A program made the position numbers and the translations under genes. This document shows positions 1 through 9,495 of a stretch of 64,000 bases of DNA, piece after piece. Source of the stretch: Sphaerimonospora thailandensis (lineage in GTDB: Bacteria > Actinomycetota > Actinomycetes > Streptosporangiales > Streptosporangiaceae); the NCBI RefSeq assembly GCF_016863115.1, contig NZ_BOOG01000035.1, positions 18,764 to 82,763 of the forward strand, in the 5' to 3' direction. The notes under the pieces were generated by a model. It ran no database searches and was not told where the DNA came from. It saw only the letters and a program-made list of their open reading frames with translations. Position 1 is the first letter of the stretch; the number at the start of each line of letters is the position of its first letter.

Positions 1-2
1 AG

Positions 3-686
3 ACCTATGCCCGGTTCCTGCAGGAGAAGGTCGGGCTCGCCTACCCGATCAACAAGCATCTGAAGGCACTGCTGGACAGCACGCTCAGCGACTCCCGGTG
101 GGACATGCCCTACCTCGGCATGCAGGTGCTGATCGAGGGGCTGGCGCTGGCCGCCTTCGGCGTGATGCGCGACATCACCACCAAGCCGCTGCCCAAGCAG
201 ATTCTGGCGTACGTGATGCAGGACGAGGCCCGGCATGTCGCCTTCGGCCGGATGGCCCTGCGCGACTATTACCGCAGCCTGTCGGAGGCCGAGCTGCGCG
301 AGCGTGAGGACTTCGTCATCGAGGGCTGCCACCTCATGCGGGACCGCCTGCGCGGCCAGGAGACGTGGGAGAACCTCGGCCTGTCCAAGCAGGAGGTCTC
401 CGAGGCCATGCGGTACGTCGACCAGTCCGAATATCTGCGACTGTTCCGGTCGCTGCTGTTCAGCCGCATCGTGCCGTGCGTGAAGGACATCGGACTGTGG
501 AGCCCCCGCCTGCAGCAGGCCTACGCCGACATGGGCGTGCTGGAGATGGCCGGGCAGAGCCTCGACGCGCTGATGAAACAGGACGAGGACATCGCCGACA
601 AGCTGGACGCGGAGCGCTTCGCCGTCGAGGAGGCCGAACGCCACGCGGAGGTCGCCGAGACCATCGACGCGGCCCAGGGAAACTAG
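3..686 (+). CDS. Ferritin-like di-iron family protein, 3' part only
   Basis: The reading frame is open from the window edge to a TAG stop, so the start lies outside the window; 227 codons are visible. The chain is mostly helical and carries a DEARH motif (an E-x-x-H di-iron signature) about 75 residues into the visible part, followed by charged helices and an acidic, Glu/Ala-rich tail. This fits ferritin-like proteins of actinobacteria, which bind a carboxylate-bridged di-iron centre. The substrate cannot be read from this fragment: it could be an oxygenase of the AurF type or a protein of unknown role. The stop is 17 bases from the end of the convergent DUF202 gene. Confidence 0.7.
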   Translation, partial: TYARFLQEKVGLAYPINKHLKALLDSTLSDSRWDMPYLGMQVLIEGLALAAFGVMRDITTKPLPKQILAYVMQDEARHVAFGRMALRDYYRSLSEAELREREDFVIEGCHLMRDRLRGQETWENLGLSKQEVSEAMRYVDQSEYLRLFRSLLFSRIVPCVKDIGLWSPRLQQAYADMGVLEMAGQSLDALMKQDEDIADKLDAERFAVEEAERHAEVAETIDAAQGN

Positions 687-703
687 GTCGTGATCGGTAC
701 GGC

Positions 704-1024
704 TCAGGCCGCCGCGGCGATCACCACGGCCAGTGCGCCGGCGACCACGGCCAGCGTGCCCAGCCAGGCCAGCCGGGCATCCGCGGTGACGTCGAGGGGG
801 TGACCCTCGCGCATCGCCCGCTCCACCCGCCGGAACCGGACTCCCGTGCGGACCAGCAGCACCGCGCCGCTGAGCGCGGCCAGCGCGAAGGGCGCCACGA
901 TCCAGGCAGGGGCCTCGTGGCGCAGCGCCACCCCCGCCGAACCCAGCGCACCGGCGGCCAGCAGCGCCGCCGTGCGGACCCAGGCCAGCCGGGTGCGCTC
1001 ACTCTGCAGGCCCTTGTCCGCCAC
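704..1024 (-). CDS. DUF202 family small membrane protein
   Basis: This 106-residue protein begins with the DUF202 signature (Q-S-E-R-T-R-L-A-W-V-R-T near residues 7-18) and has three hydrophobic segments, around residues 20-35, 40-58 and 88-105. DUF202 proteins are small integral membrane proteins whose biochemical role is not established. It lies 7 bases downstream of a second DUF202 gene on the same strand, so the two probably form a two-gene operon and may make a heteromeric membrane unit. The start is the ATG that places the signature at the N-terminus. Confidence 0.8.
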   Translation of the reverse strand: MADKGLQSERTRLAWVRTAALLAAGALGSAGVALRHEAPAWIVAPFALAALSGAVLLVRTGVRFRRVERAMREGHPLDVTADARLAWLGTLAVVAGALAVVIAAAA

Positions 1025-1031
1025 GGTCGAG

Positions 1032-1367
1032 TCACCTGTTCACGAGGACGAACACGAGCGCCAGCACCGCCACGGCCGCCACGCCGTACCCCAGGAGGGG
1101 GGCGAGCGCGGGCGGCGGGAGCGGCTCGTCCCGGCGCAGCGCCACCTGGATTCGCCGCCACCGCGGATAGGCGGAGCCGGCCGCCACGGCGGCCAGCAGC
1201 ACCAGCACGACGGCCAGCGGCGTGCGCACCCACGATCCGAAGACGTCCGCCGGCGCCACCGCCAGGCCGATGCCCCCCGCGCTCAGAGCGAGCGAGGTGC
1301 TGAGCCAGGTGAGAAACGTGCGTTCGTTGGCCAGCGTGAACCGCGGATCGGGTTCGTTCCCTTCCAT
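1032..1367 (-). CDS. DUF202/YidH family small membrane protein
   Basis: A 111-residue protein with the YidH-type signature A-N-E-R-T-F-L-T-W near residues 13-21 and three predicted membrane segments. It is the upstream member of the DUF202 pair and about the same length as other family members. The conserved R-T after the tryptophan of the usual signature is S-T here (W-L-S-T), a small departure. No catalytic residues are known for the family, so function is not assigned. Confidence 0.8.
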   Translation of the reverse strand: MEGNEPDPRFTLANERTFLTWLSTSLALSAGGIGLAVAPADVFGSWVRTPLAVVLVLLAAVAAGSAYPRWRRIQVALRRDEPLPPPALAPLLGYGVAAVAVLALVFVLVNR

Positions 1368-1420
1368 GGCAATCAGGCTAGTTCCGCTGTATTTCCCCTG
1401 GATTTACCGGGGTTAGGACG

Positions 1421-2404
1421 TCAGCGTCCCCAATCGTCCTCGTGTCGCCGGCCGAGTTGCTGATCGTCCGGGCGCAGGCGCTCGCCGGTGACGTACATCG
1501 GATCCGGGACGTACGGCCGGGCCACGCCGAGACCGAGGGGATCATCGGGGTCCACGTCGGGCTCGGGCGAGGGGGCGGCGACCAGGCGATCCGGAGCGGA
1601 GGCCCCGCGGGCGACGAGCACGTCGTTGGAGACGGGTGGGGGAATCGGCGGCCGGGCGTACTGTCCTGTGCCCGGGTAGTCGGGATAGTCCTGGTACGGA
1701 GCCTGGTCCTGCTGATAGGGCGTGTTGTCCTGGTAACCCTGCTCCTGGTAACCCTGGTCCCGGTAGGCGACCTGCTCCTGGTACCCCTGATCCTGGTAAG
1801 TCTGATCTTGGTAGCCCTGATCCTGGTAACCCTGGTCCCGGTAGGCGACCTGTTCCCGGTAGCCCTGATCCTGGTACGCCGCCTGGCTCTGATAGGCGGT
1901 TTGATCGTGGTAGGCGGCGGTCTGATCCTGGTACGTCCCGTGATCCTGATAACTCTGGTCTCGGTAGGCGCCCTGATCCTGGTAGCCCTGATCCTGAAAA
2001 CCCTGATCCGGAAAACCCTCGTGCGGCGGCGCGTATCCCTCTGGGCCCGCAGGGGCCGGTCCGTCCGGGATCTGGGCGTTCGGGATCTGGACGTCCGGGT
2101 TTTGGGGGCCCGGGATTTGGGCCTCCGGGTTTTGGGGGCCCGGGAACGGTCCGGTCGCCGGATCATCGGCGCCCTCGTCGTCGTGGCCGTCGACCTCGGC
2201 GAGCCCCTCGTCGAGGGTGTCGATCAGACGGTCCACTTCGGCCATCGGCATCCGGAAACTCGCGGTGCACATCTCGCCTCGCCACAGGCTCAGCACCAGC
2301 GTGCCTTCATGCCAGGTGACCCGGAGCACGCGGTCCTGACCTCGGGCGTCGAAGAACACCTCACCGAACGATGGCAGCGGGACAACTTCTGACATGGCAG
2401 ACAT
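1421..2404 (-). CDS. Protein with small N-terminal domain and long Tyr/Gln/Asp repeat region
   Basis: A 327-residue protein. Residues 1 to about 75 look globular (beta-rich, ending in an amphipathic helix with L-I-D-T-L-D-E-G-L). Residues 80-125 are Pro/Gln/Asn-rich with repeated I-P-G-P-Q-N-P and I-P-N-A-Q units. Residues 130-245 are an imperfect tandem array of Y-Q-D-Q-G and Y-R-D-Q-G units. The tail is Pro-rich and ends with a basic patch. There is no signal peptide or membrane segment, so it is probably cytoplasmic and largely disordered. AAAGG lies 4 bases before the chosen ATG; a second in-frame ATG three codons later is possible. Family is not recognised. Confidence 0.75.
   Translation of the reverse strand: MSAMSEVVPLPSFGEVFFDARGQDRVLRVTWHEGTLVLSLWRGEMCTASFRMPMAEVDRLIDTLDEGLAEVDGHDDEGADDPATGPFPGPQNPEAQIPGPQNPDVQIPNAQIPDGPAPAGPEGYAPPHEGFPDQGFQDQGYQDQGAYRDQSYQDHGTYQDQTAAYHDQTAYQSQAAYQDQGYREQVAYRDQGYQDQGYQDQTYQDQGYQEQVAYRDQGYQEQGYQDNTPYQQDQAPYQDYPDYPGTGQYARPPIPPPVSNDVLVARGASAPDRLVAAPSPEPDVDPDDPLGLGVARPYVPDPMYVTGERLRPDDQQLGRRHEDDWGR
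1690..2010 (-). repeat. Imperfect in-frame tandem repeat encoding YQDQG/YRDQG units
   Basis: About 20 degenerate copies of a unit encoding Tyr-(Gln/Arg)-(Asp/Glu)-Gln-(Gly/Val/Ala) follow one another without interruption. Some longer blocks are repeated exactly, for example CCCTGGTCCCGGTAGGCGAC near 1752 and again near 1830, which points to block duplication rather than slow drift. Confidence 0.85.
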
Positions 2405-2544
2405 AGTGCCTTTACCTGGCCTTATCCGTCCACTCGACCTCTGTAGATCACCACTGATCTCGAAAGCGTGCGGATTCAGTGTGCCATGCCGATCGGCGTC
2501 GAGTTTCTGGAACGTCAGGATGTGCCCAAGCGGTCACGCAACGA

Positions 2545-4611
2545 ATGTCGGTGGCAGCGGGTACGGTTCTTCCCGTGCCCAAAGACCTGCCGCCCGTCGA
2601 AGAGTTGCTCACCGTCGCTGTGAAGGCGCTCGGGGGGGCCGAGCGTCCCGGACAGGTCAAGATGGCCCAGGCCGTTCAGCAGGCGGTGGAGGACGGCGAG
2701 CACCTCGCGGTGCAGGCCGGCACCGGCACCGGCAAGTCGCTGGCCTACCTGGTGCCCGCGATCCGGCACTCCGCCGAGACGGGCGATGCGGTCGTGGTCT
2801 CGACCGCGACGATCGCTCTGCAGCGCCAGTTGGTGGACCGCGACCTGCCCAGGCTCGCCGACGCGCTGGAGGGCCACCTGCCGCACCGGCCGGAGTTCGC
2901 CATTCTCAAGGGCCGCCGCAACTACCTGTGCCGGTACAAGATGGGCGCCGACATCCCGGACGACGAGGAGGAGCAGCTCTTCGACCCGCGCGAGGTCAGC
3001 GCGACCGGTCGGATGGTGCAGCGCATCCTGGACTGGGCGAACGAGACCGAGACCGGCGACCGTGACGAACTGGTGCCCGGGGTGAGCGACCAGGCGTGGC
3101 GGCAGTTCTCGGTGAGCGCCAGGGAGTGTCTGGGCGCGGCGCGCTGCCCCAGCGGCGCCGAGTGCTTCGCCGAGTTGGCACGCGAGCGCGCGGGAGAGGC
3201 CGATGTCGTGGTGACCAACCACGCGCTGCTGGCCATCGACGCCATGGAGGAGTTCGCGGTCCTGCCCGACCACGATGTGGTGGTGGTGGACGAGGCGCAC
3301 GAGCTCGTCGACCGGGTGACCTCGGTCGTCACCGGTGAGCTGTCGGAGAACAGCGTGGCCCTGGCCGCCCGCCGGGTGGGCAGGCTGATCGAACAGGGGT
3401 TGGCCGACCGCCTTCAGGAGGCGGGCGAGGACCTGCGCGCCCTGCTCGCCGTGGCCCCGCCCGGTCGGATCGACGACCTGCCCCGGTCGCTGGGCGCGAC
3501 ACTCGCGCTGGTGCGCGACGCGGCGTCCGCCTGCCGTACGGCCCTGGGTCCGCGAGGTAAGGAGGACCAGGACGCGGCGGCACGCAAGGCCGCCTTCAGC
3601 ATGCTCGACGAGATCCACGACACCGCGCAGCGGATGCTCGACGCGTTCGGTCCGCCGCCGGAGGGCGGCTCGACGAGTGATTCCGGCGGCGGTTCCGACG
3701 GTGACTCCGGGGGGAGCGTGTCGGAGATCGACCGGGCCGAGGTCGTCTGGCTCGATCCTGCGCACGAGCACGGGCGTGGCCGCGTCCCGCCGACCCTGCG
3801 CGTGGCGCCGCTGTCGGTCGGCGGCATGCTGCGCGACAAGCTCTTCGGCGAGCGGACGGTCGTTCTGACGAGTGCGACGCTTGCGCTCGGCGGCACGTTC
3901 GACGGGCTGGCCCGCCAGTGGGGCCTCGGCGCCGACGACTGGACCGGCCTCGACGTCGGCTCACCGTTCGATCACCCGCGCCGGGGCATCCTCTACGTCG
4001 CCACGCACCTCCCGCAGCCGGGCCGCGACGGGCTCCCGGAGGCGTACCTGACCGAGATCATCGAACTGATCGAGGCGGCAGGAGGTCGGACGCTCGGGCT
4101 GTTCTCCTCCATGCGGGCGGCCAAGGCCGCCACCGAGGCCCTGCGCGAGCGGCTGGAGGTGCCGTTGCTGTGCCAGGGCGACGACTCGACATCACAGCTC
4201 GTCAAACAGTTCGCGGCCGACCCGGCGACCTGCCTGTTCGGCACGCTCTCGCTGTGGCAGGGCGTCGACGTGCCGGGGCCGTCGCTCTCCCTCGTCGTCA
4301 TCGACCGGGTCCCTTTCCCCCGGCCCGACGACCCACTCACCTCCGCCCGGCAACGGCACGTCGCCGCGAAGGGGGGCAACGGCTTCATGACCGTCGCGGC
4401 CACCCACGCCGCGCTGCTCCTGGCCCAGGGGACAGGCCGGCTGCTTCGCTCGATGGACGACCGGGGGGTCGTCGCCGTACTCGATCCGAGGCTGGCGACC
4501 GCGCGATACAGCGGGTTCCTGCTGAGCTCGCTCCCGCCGTTCTGGCGCACCACCGACCCGGCCAAGGTCCGCGACGCCCTGGTTCGGCTCAGCGCCGCCG
4601 CAGGGGCGTGA
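2545..4611 (+). CDS. DinG/XPD-like superfamily 2 ATP-dependent DNA helicase
   Basis: About 688 residues. Walker A (G-T-G-T-G-K-S) is near residues 59-65 and the DEAH box (V-V-D-E-A-H) near 249. Four cysteines between them, at about 129, 195, 200 and 206, are spaced as in the 4Fe-4S domain of XPD/DinG helicases. The C-terminal helicase half contains S-A-T-L, a W-Q-G-V-D-V segment and the motif VI region Q-G-T-G-R-L-L-R. The family unwinds DNA with 5'-3' polarity and is linked to repair and to R-loop or G-quadruplex removal. The reading frame is open from 2479; ATG 2545 or GTG 2575 give family-like N-termini, and no strong ribosome site decides between them. A Gly/Ser-rich insert lies near residues 370-400. 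Confidence 0.88.
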   Translation: MSVAAGTVLPVPKDLPPVEELLTVAVKALGGAERPGQVKMAQAVQQAVEDGEHLAVQAGTGTGKSLAYLVPAIRHSAETGDAVVVSTATIALQRQLVDRDLPRLADALEGHLPHRPEFAILKGRRNYLCRYKMGADIPDDEEEQLFDPREVSATGRMVQRILDWANETETGDRDELVPGVSDQAWRQFSVSARECLGAARCPSGAECFAELARERAGEADVVVTNHALLAIDAMEEFAVLPDHDVVVVDEAHELVDRVTSVVTGELSENSVALAARRVGRLIEQGLADRLQEAGEDLRALLAVAPPGRIDDLPRSLGATLALVRDAASACRTALGPRGKEDQDAAARKAAFSMLDEIHDTAQRMLDAFGPPPEGGSTSDSGGGSDGDSGGSVSEIDRAEVVWLDPAHEHGRGRVPPTLRVAPLSVGGMLRDKLFGERTVVLTSATLALGGTFDGLARQWGLGADDWTGLDVGSPFDHPRRGILYVATHLPQPGRDGLPEAYLTEIIELIEAAGGRTLGLFSSMRAAKAATEALRERLEVPLLCQGDDSTSQLVKQFAADPATCLFGTLSLWQGVDVPGPSLSLVVIDRVPFPRPDDPLTSARQRHVAAKGGNGFMTVAATHAALLLAQGTGRLLRSMDDRGVVAVLDPRLATARYSGFLLSSLPPFWRTTDPAKVRDALVRLSAAAGA

Positions 4612-4660
4612 CCGGGTCGCCGATGGAGATCGTGCCGGTGCCGCAGGACCAGATGCAAGA

Positions 4661-5437
4661 TCACGCGGAGGGTGGGGGGAGGGGGGTGAGATCGGGGCGC
4701 TTGGGGTCGAGGCCGTCGCCGGAGGACCTGCCGCGAAGCCGGCGGCCGATCCACGGGCTGAGGTGCTCCCTGAGCCAGCGCGCGTCCTCCCGGCGCCTGG
4801 CCCGGGGGTCCGCCCACTCGCGCGGCGGCCACGTCTTGCGCCAGTCGTCGTCGATCGGCACGCCCAGAACGTCGAGCACCTTCGCCGCGACCAGGCGGTG
4901 GCCCTCGGCGTTCATGTGCAGCCGGTCCTCGCTCCACGCCCGCCAGTCCCGCAGGCCCTGCATCGACCACTGGTCGATCAGGCGGCAGCCGTACAGGTCC
5001 GAGATCGAGCGGACGTGCAGGTAGAAGACGGCGAACTTGCCGCGCACCCGGCGCATGATCGGTATGTCGCGCGGGTCGACGCCGGTGAACAGCACCACCT
5101 CGGCGCCGGTGGCACGCAGGTCGCGTACGGCGGCCGCCAACTTCTTGGCCATCCGGTCGGGGTCGCTGCCCGGCCGGAGCAGATCGTTGCCGCCCGCGCA
5201 CAGGCTGACCAGATCCGGCCTCAGCTCGACGGCCCTGGGCACCTGATCCTCGATGATCTGGTCGATCAGCTTGCCGCGCACCGCCAGATTCGCGTACCGG
5301 AAGCCGGGCTCGAGCTGAGCCAACCGCTCGGCCACCCGGTCGGCCCAGCCTCGAAATCCCGTCGTCCCGGCGGGATCGGGGTCGTTCAGCCCCTCGGTGA
5401 AGCTGTCGCCGACCGCCACGTACGACCTGTAACCCAT
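4661..5437 (-). CDS. SGNH/GDSL hydrolase
   Basis: 258 residues with all four SGNH blocks: G-D-S-F-T-E-G at residues 10-16 (nucleophile Ser12), a Gly in block II, G-G-N-D-L at 82-86 (Asn84), and D-R-L-H at 171-174 (Asp171/His174). These enzymes hydrolyse ester bonds of lipids or acylated sugars. There is no signal peptide, so it is probably cytoplasmic. The C-terminal 30 residues are Arg- and Pro-rich and outside the fold. It is convergent with the helicase gene and starts 34 bases after the end of the aro operon, with which it may be co-transcribed. Confidence 0.87.
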   Translation of the reverse strand: MGYRSYVAVGDSFTEGLNDPDPAGTTGFRGWADRVAERLAQLEPGFRYANLAVRGKLIDQIIEDQVPRAVELRPDLVSLCAGGNDLLRPGSDPDRMAKKLAAAVRDLRATGAEVVLFTGVDPRDIPIMRRVRGKFAVFYLHVRSISDLYGCRLIDQWSMQGLRDWRAWSEDRLHMNAEGHRLVAAKVLDVLGVPIDDDWRKTWPPREWADPRARRREDARWLREHLSPWIGRRLRGRSSGDGLDPKRPDLTPLPPPSA

Positions 5438-5470
5438 CGATCCCGCCCTGAACGTCTTTTTGCCGTTACG

Positions 5471-5905
5471 TTACTCCTCAGTATCCGCGATCGCGCGCAG
5501 CGCGAGCTCATAGGAGCGCATGCCGAAACCGGCGATCGTGCCGGTCGCCACCGCCGCCACCACCGAGGTGTGGCGGAACTCCTCCCGGGCGTTCGGGTTG
5601 GAGATGTGCACCTCGACCAGCGGCGCCGTACGCTGCGCGATCGCGTCACGCAGGGCATAGGAGTAGTGCGTGAACGCGGCCGGATTGAGCACGACGGGCG
5701 TGCGGCTGTCGGCCGCCTCGTGGATCCACGACACCATCTCGGCCTCGTCGTCGGTCTGCCGCACCTCCACAGAAAGACCCAGCTCGCGGCCGGTCTCCCG
5801 GCACAGGGCCGCCAGATCCTCGAAGGTCTGCGCGCCGTACACGTCGGGCTCCCGGCTGCCGAGCCGGCCCAGGTTGGGGCCGTTCAGCACGAGCACCTGC
5901 CTCAC
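5471..5905 (-). CDS. aroQ: Type II 3-dehydroquinate dehydratase
   Basis: 144 residues, the usual length of the dodecameric type II enzyme. It dehydrates 3-dehydroquinate to 3-dehydroshikimate, the third step of the shikimate pathway. The N-terminal [10 protein letters not shown] motif, the active-site Tyr at about 23, L-N-P-A-A-F-T-H-Y (about 70-78) and H-I-S-N-P (about 100) are all present. The GTG start overlaps the aroB stop (GTGA), so it is the last, translationally coupled gene of the aro operon. Confidence 0.95.
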   Translation of the reverse strand: MRQVLVLNGPNLGRLGSREPDVYGAQTFEDLAALCRETGRELGLSVEVRQTDDEAEMVSWIHEAADSRTPVVLNPAAFTHYSYALRDAIAQRTAPLVEVHISNPNAREEFRHTSVVAAVATGTIAGFGMRSYELALRAIADTEE

Positions 5906-6978
5906 CGTGCCACCTCCCCGTAGGCGGCCTCCAGCAGTTCCTCGGCCGGGTCCTCCAGGCGGGAGACCTGGGCGATCCCGTCGAGCACGATGAACCGCAG
6001 CTTCGCGCCGCGTGCCTTCTTGTCCACTCGCATGTGATCACGCAGGTGCGGCCACGCGTCCCGCCGGTACGACGTGGGCAGCCCGACGGACTCCAGGATC
6101 GAGCGGGTGCGGTCGACCACGTCCTGGCCGATCCTGCCGTCCAGCCGGGACAGTTCGGCGGCGTAGACGAGGCCGATGGCGACGGCCTCACCGTGCCTGA
6201 TGCGGTAGTCCTCCACCCGTTCGATGGCATGGGCCAGCGTGTGCCCGTAGTTGAGGATCTCCCGCAGGCCGCTCTCACGCAGGTCGGCGCCGACGACGTC
6301 GGCCTTGACCTGGATCTTCCGTTCGATGAGCTCCCGGGTGTGCTCGCCCTCCGGGGTGCAGGCGCCGGCCGGGTCGGCCTCGACCAGCGTGAGGATCGCC
6401 GGATCGGCGATGAACCCGCCCTTGATGATCTCGGCGAGACCGGCGACGTAGTCCTGGCGCGGCACGCTCACCAGCGTGGCCAGATCGCACAGCACGCCCA
6501 CCGGCGGGTGGAAGGAGCCGACGAGGTTCTTGCCCTCGGGCGTGTTGATGCCGGTCTTGCCGCCGACCGCGGCGTCCACCATGGCCAGCAGCGTGGTCGG
6601 GACCTGCACCACCCGCACGCCGCGCAGCCAGGTCGCGGCCACGAACCCGGCGAGGTCGGTGGTCGCTCCCCCACCGACGCCGACGACCGCGTCGGACCTG
6701 GTCACGCCGTACCGCCCGAGCGCGGACCACAGCCCGGCGGCGACCTCGGCGCTCTTGGCCGCCTCGCCGTCCGGCACCGGCAGCGGGACCACCTCATACC
6801 CTGCCGCCTCGATCGCGCCGCAGACCGGGCGAGCGATCTCCGGCAGCCCGGCCGGGTGGATCACCGCCACGGTCCGCACCCCGTCGCCCAGCAGGCCGGG
6901 CAGCTCGCCCAGCACGCCGGCGCCGACCACGACGTCGTAGGGGTTGTCGCCCCGCACGGTGATCCGCGTCGTGCTCAC
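5902..6978 (-). CDS. aroB: 3-dehydroquinate synthase
   Basis: 358 residues. It converts DAHP to 3-dehydroquinate using NAD+ and a divalent metal. Recognisable parts are [15 protein letters not shown] (nucleotide-binding loop, about 100-114), G-K-T-G-I-N (about 146-151), the E-I-I-K-G motif near 190, and a metal-binding [11 protein letters not shown] near 244. The GTG start overlaps the aroK stop (GTGA), and its own stop overlaps the aroQ start, showing tight coupling. Confidence 0.95.
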   Translation of the reverse strand: MSTTRITVRGDNPYDVVVGAGVLGELPGLLGDGVRTVAVIHPAGLPEIARPVCGAIEAAGYEVVPLPVPDGEAAKSAEVAAGLWSALGRYGVTRSDAVVGVGGGATTDLAGFVAATWLRGVRVVQVPTTLLAMVDAAVGGKTGINTPEGKNLVGSFHPPVGVLCDLATLVSVPRQDYVAGLAEIIKGGFIADPAILTLVEADPAGACTPEGEHTRELIERKIQVKADVVGADLRESGLREILNYGHTLAHAIERVEDYRIRHGEAVAIGLVYAAELSRLDGRIGQDVVDRTRSILESVGLPTSYRRDAWPHLRDHMRVDKKARGAKLRFIVLDGIAQVSRLEDPAEELLEAAYGEVAR

Positions 6979-7544
6979 TGCTCCCCCGTTTCGCCGGCGG
7001 TCTTCTCGGAGCCCGTCTCGGCGTGCTTGCCGGCGCTCTCCTCAGAGGCGATCTCGGCCGCGATCTGCGCGGCCACGTCCTCGGGGTCGCGTTCGTCGGT
7101 GGCGACCGTGATCGCGGCGAGGCTCTCGTAGATCGGGCGGCGCTCCTCCATCAGCTTCCTGAGCCGGCTGCGCGGGTTGAGCACCAGCAGCGGCCTGGCG
7201 GAGGCGAGGCCCACCCGCCTGACCGCCTGATCGAGGCCCACCCGCAGGTAGACGACACGGCGGCCGGCGAGCAGCTCCTGGGTCGGCTCATGCAGGATCG
7301 CCCCGCCGCCCAGCGACAGCACGCCCTGATGGCCGTGCACGGCCTCCCGTACGGCTGCCGCCTCCAACTCACGGAACCGGGCCTCGCCGTCCTCGACGAA
7401 GATGTCGCTCACCGACTTGCCCGCGACGGCCTCGACATCGCTGTCGGTGTCGCGGAACGGCACACCGAGGCGGTCGGCGAGAAGCCGCCCGACCGTGGAT
7501 TTCCCCGAGCCCGGCGGGCCGATGAGAACCACGAGTGAATTCAT
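6975..7544 (-). CDS. aroK: Shikimate kinase
   Basis: 189 residues, about 15 longer than usual because of a Glu/Thr-rich C-terminal tail. The P-loop G-P-P-G-S-G-K-S-T is at residues 9-17, the shikimate-binding R-D-T-D and F-R-E-L-E segments follow, and the L-G-G-G-A motif is near 77-81. It phosphorylates shikimate at the 3-hydroxyl with ATP. It sits 18 bases after aroC and overlaps aroB by four bases. The tail does not match the kinase core and is probably disordered. Confidence 0.94.
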   Translation of the reverse strand: MNSLVVLIGPPGSGKSTVGRLLADRLGVPFRDTDSDVEAVAGKSVSDIFVEDGEARFRELEAAAVREAVHGHQGVLSLGGGAILHEPTQELLAGRRVVYLRVGLDQAVRRVGLASARPLLVLNPRSRLRKLMEERRPIYESLAAITVATDERDPEDVAAQIAAEIASEESAGKHAETGSEKTAGETGEQ

Positions 7545-7562
7545 GATCAGGACCTTATTGTG

Positions 7563-8741
7563 TTATTTGATCACCAGGGATGACAGGTACCCCGCGAGGT
7601 TGCGCGCGACCTCCTCGACGGAGTCGCCGCCGAACTTCTCGACCGCGGCGTCGGCCAGCACCAGCGCCACCATCGCCTCGGCGACGATCCCGGCGGCCGG
7701 CACCGCGCAGACGTCGGACCGCTCATGGTGCGCCTTGGCCGGCTCCCCGGTCAGCACGTCGACCGTCGCCAGTGCGCGGGGCACGGTTGAGATCGGCTTC
7801 ATCGCGGCGCTGACCCGAAGCGGCTCGCCATTGGTCATGCCGCCCTCGATCCCGCCGGCCCGGTTGGTGATCCGGCGCACACCCTCCGCGGTGTTCTCGA
7901 TCTCGTCGTGGGCACGCGAGCCGGGGCGGCGCGCGGTCTCGAACCCGTCGCCGACCGCCACCCCCTTGATCGCCTGGACGCCCATCAACGCCGCGGCCAG
8001 GCGGGCGTCGAGCCGCCTGTCCCAATGGGTGTAGCTGCCCAGGCCCGGCGGCAGGCCGTACGCGATGACCTCGACCACCCCGCCCAGCGTGTCGCCGTCC
8101 TTGTGCGCCTTGTCGATCTCGGCGACCATCGCGGCGCTCGCGCCCGGATCCAGGCAGCGCACCGGGTCGGCGTCCACCGCGGCCATGTCGTCGGGGCCGG
8201 GAAGCACGTCGGGCGGGGCGCTCGCCTGTCCGATGGACACGACGTGGCTGACGATGTCGACGCCGATGGCCTGCTTGAGGAAGGCCCGCGCGACCTGGCC
8301 GAGCGCCACCCGGGCCGCGGTCTCCCGGGCGCTGGCCCGATCGAGGACCGGCCTGGCGTCGTCGAAGCCGTACTTCTGCATGCCGGCCAGATCGGCATGA
8401 CCGGGCCGGGGGCGCGACCGCGGCGCGTTGCGCGCCTGCCCCTCCAGGACGGCGGGGTCCACCGGGTCGGCCGCCATCACGGTCTCCCACTTCGGCCACT
8501 CGGTGTTGCCGACACGGAGGGCCACCGGCGAGCCGAGCGTGCGGCCGTGCCGTACGCCTCCGGAGATCGTCACGACGTCCTGCTCGAACTTCATCCGCGC
8601 GCCCCGGCCGTAGCCGAGCCGCCGTCGGCGCAGCGCCTCATCGATCTGGGCGGTCGTCACCTCCACGCCCGCGGGCAGGCCTTCCAGGATCGCGAGAAGT
8701 TCGGGGCCGTGGGATTCCCCGGCGGTCAACCAGCGCAACAT
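7563..8741 (-). CDS. aroC: Chorismate synthase
   Basis: 392 residues from the chosen ATG, which puts the conserved [11 protein letters not shown] at residues 2-12 as in the family; the frame is open 39 bases further upstream but that adds nothing conserved. It forms chorismate from EPSP with reduced [21 protein letters not shown] and the [10 protein letters not shown] segment are present. It is the first aro gene of this operon. aroA, aroE and aroF/G are not in the window. Confidence 0.95.
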   Translation of the reverse strand: MLRWLTAGESHGPELLAILEGLPAGVEVTTAQIDEALRRRRLGYGRGARMKFEQDVVTISGGVRHGRTLGSPVALRVGNTEWPKWETVMAADPVDPAVLEGQARNAPRSRPRPGHADLAGMQKYGFDDARPVLDRASARETAARVALGQVARAFLKQAIGVDIVSHVVSIGQASAPPDVLPGPDDMAAVDADPVRCLDPGASAAMVAEIDKAHKDGDTLGGVVEVIAYGLPPGLGSYTHWDRRLDARLAAALMGVQAIKGVAVGDGFETARRPGSRAHDEIENTAEGVRRITNRAGGIEGGMTNGEPLRVSAAMKPISTVPRALATVDVLTGEPAKAHHERSDVCAVPAAGIVAEAMVALVLADAAVEKFGGDSVEEVARNLAGYLSSLVIK

Positions 8742-8819
8742 GGTGACAAGTCTTCCATGAGCGCCCGACTGCGCCGTCACCAGACACAGTGGTTGTGGAC
8801 CAACGCCGCCGGCCCCGCT

Positions 8820-9485
8820 TCATTCGAGGGGCAGGGCCGCCGCCGCGAGTGCGGCCACGAGCATGAACGGCCCGAACGGGAACTCGGTCTTGCGCGTCCC
8901 CCGCCTGGTGACCAGCAGCCCCACCGCGTAGAGGGCGCCCAGAAGGAAGCCGCCCATCCCCGCCGCGACCGCCGTCCGCACGCCGAGCGCACCGGTCAGC
9001 AGGCCGATCAGCCCGGCCAGCTTGACGTCGCCGAGACCGATGCCGGTGGGACGTCCGAACCACATCACCGTGTAGAACGAGACGAGCACGCCCCCCGCCG
9101 AGATCGCGTCGAACCATCTTCCTGACGGCGCGAGCAGGGCCAGCAGCACCGGATAGGACGGCAGTGTGATCACATCCGGCAACCGCCAGGTCCGCCAGTC
9201 GATCACGGCGAGCGTGACGCCCACGACGGCCGCGTACAGCCAGGCCGCCGTGACCCAGCCGCCCGCGCCCGGGACCCGCCAGGCGACCAGGGCGGCCGCC
9301 ACCGCCGTGGCGGCCTCCACCACGTACGGCCTTCGGGGCACCGGCGCGGTTCGCACGGCCGTGTCGAAGGCCTCCCGGAGCTCCCCGGGATGACCGGCCG
9401 GGCCGAACCCGGCTGCGAAAGCACGGACGTACGCCCCGGCGACCAGTCCCAACGCCGAGACACCCGCGACGACAAGGGGAGTCAC
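8820..9485 (-). CDS. A24-family prepilin peptidase, short form
   Basis: About 221 residues from a GTG start (frame open to 9590). The two catalytic aspartates of type IV prepilin/preflagellin peptidases can be seen: D-W-R-T-W-R-L-P-D near residues 86-94 and G-L-G-D-V-K near 145. Six to seven hydrophobic segments predict a polytopic membrane protein. The zinc-binding, Cys-containing N-terminal methyltransferase part of full-length PilD is absent, as in many actinobacterial homologues. No pilin or secretion gene is nearby; its position before aroC is a conserved-looking actinobacterial arrangement rather than a functional hint. Confidence 0.8.
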   Translation of the reverse strand: MTPLVVAGVSALGLVAGAYVRAFAAGFGPAGHPGELREAFDTAVRTAPVPRRPYVVEAATAVAAALVAWRVPGAGGWVTAAWLYAAVVGVTLAVIDWRTWRLPDVITLPSYPVLLALLAPSGRWFDAISAGGVLVSFYTVMWFGRPTGIGLGDVKLAGLIGLLTGALGVRTAVAAGMGGFLLGALYAVGLLVTRRGTRKTEFPFGPFMLVAALAAAALPLE

Positions 9486-9495
9486 GCCGCCGACA

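Noticed and set aside
365..1303. Long plus-strand frames over the ferritin-like and DUF202 genes
   Set aside because: Arg/Pro/Gly-rich translations with no domain, typical of antisense or shifted frames in high-GC DNA; the DUF202 genes on the other strand are clearly real.
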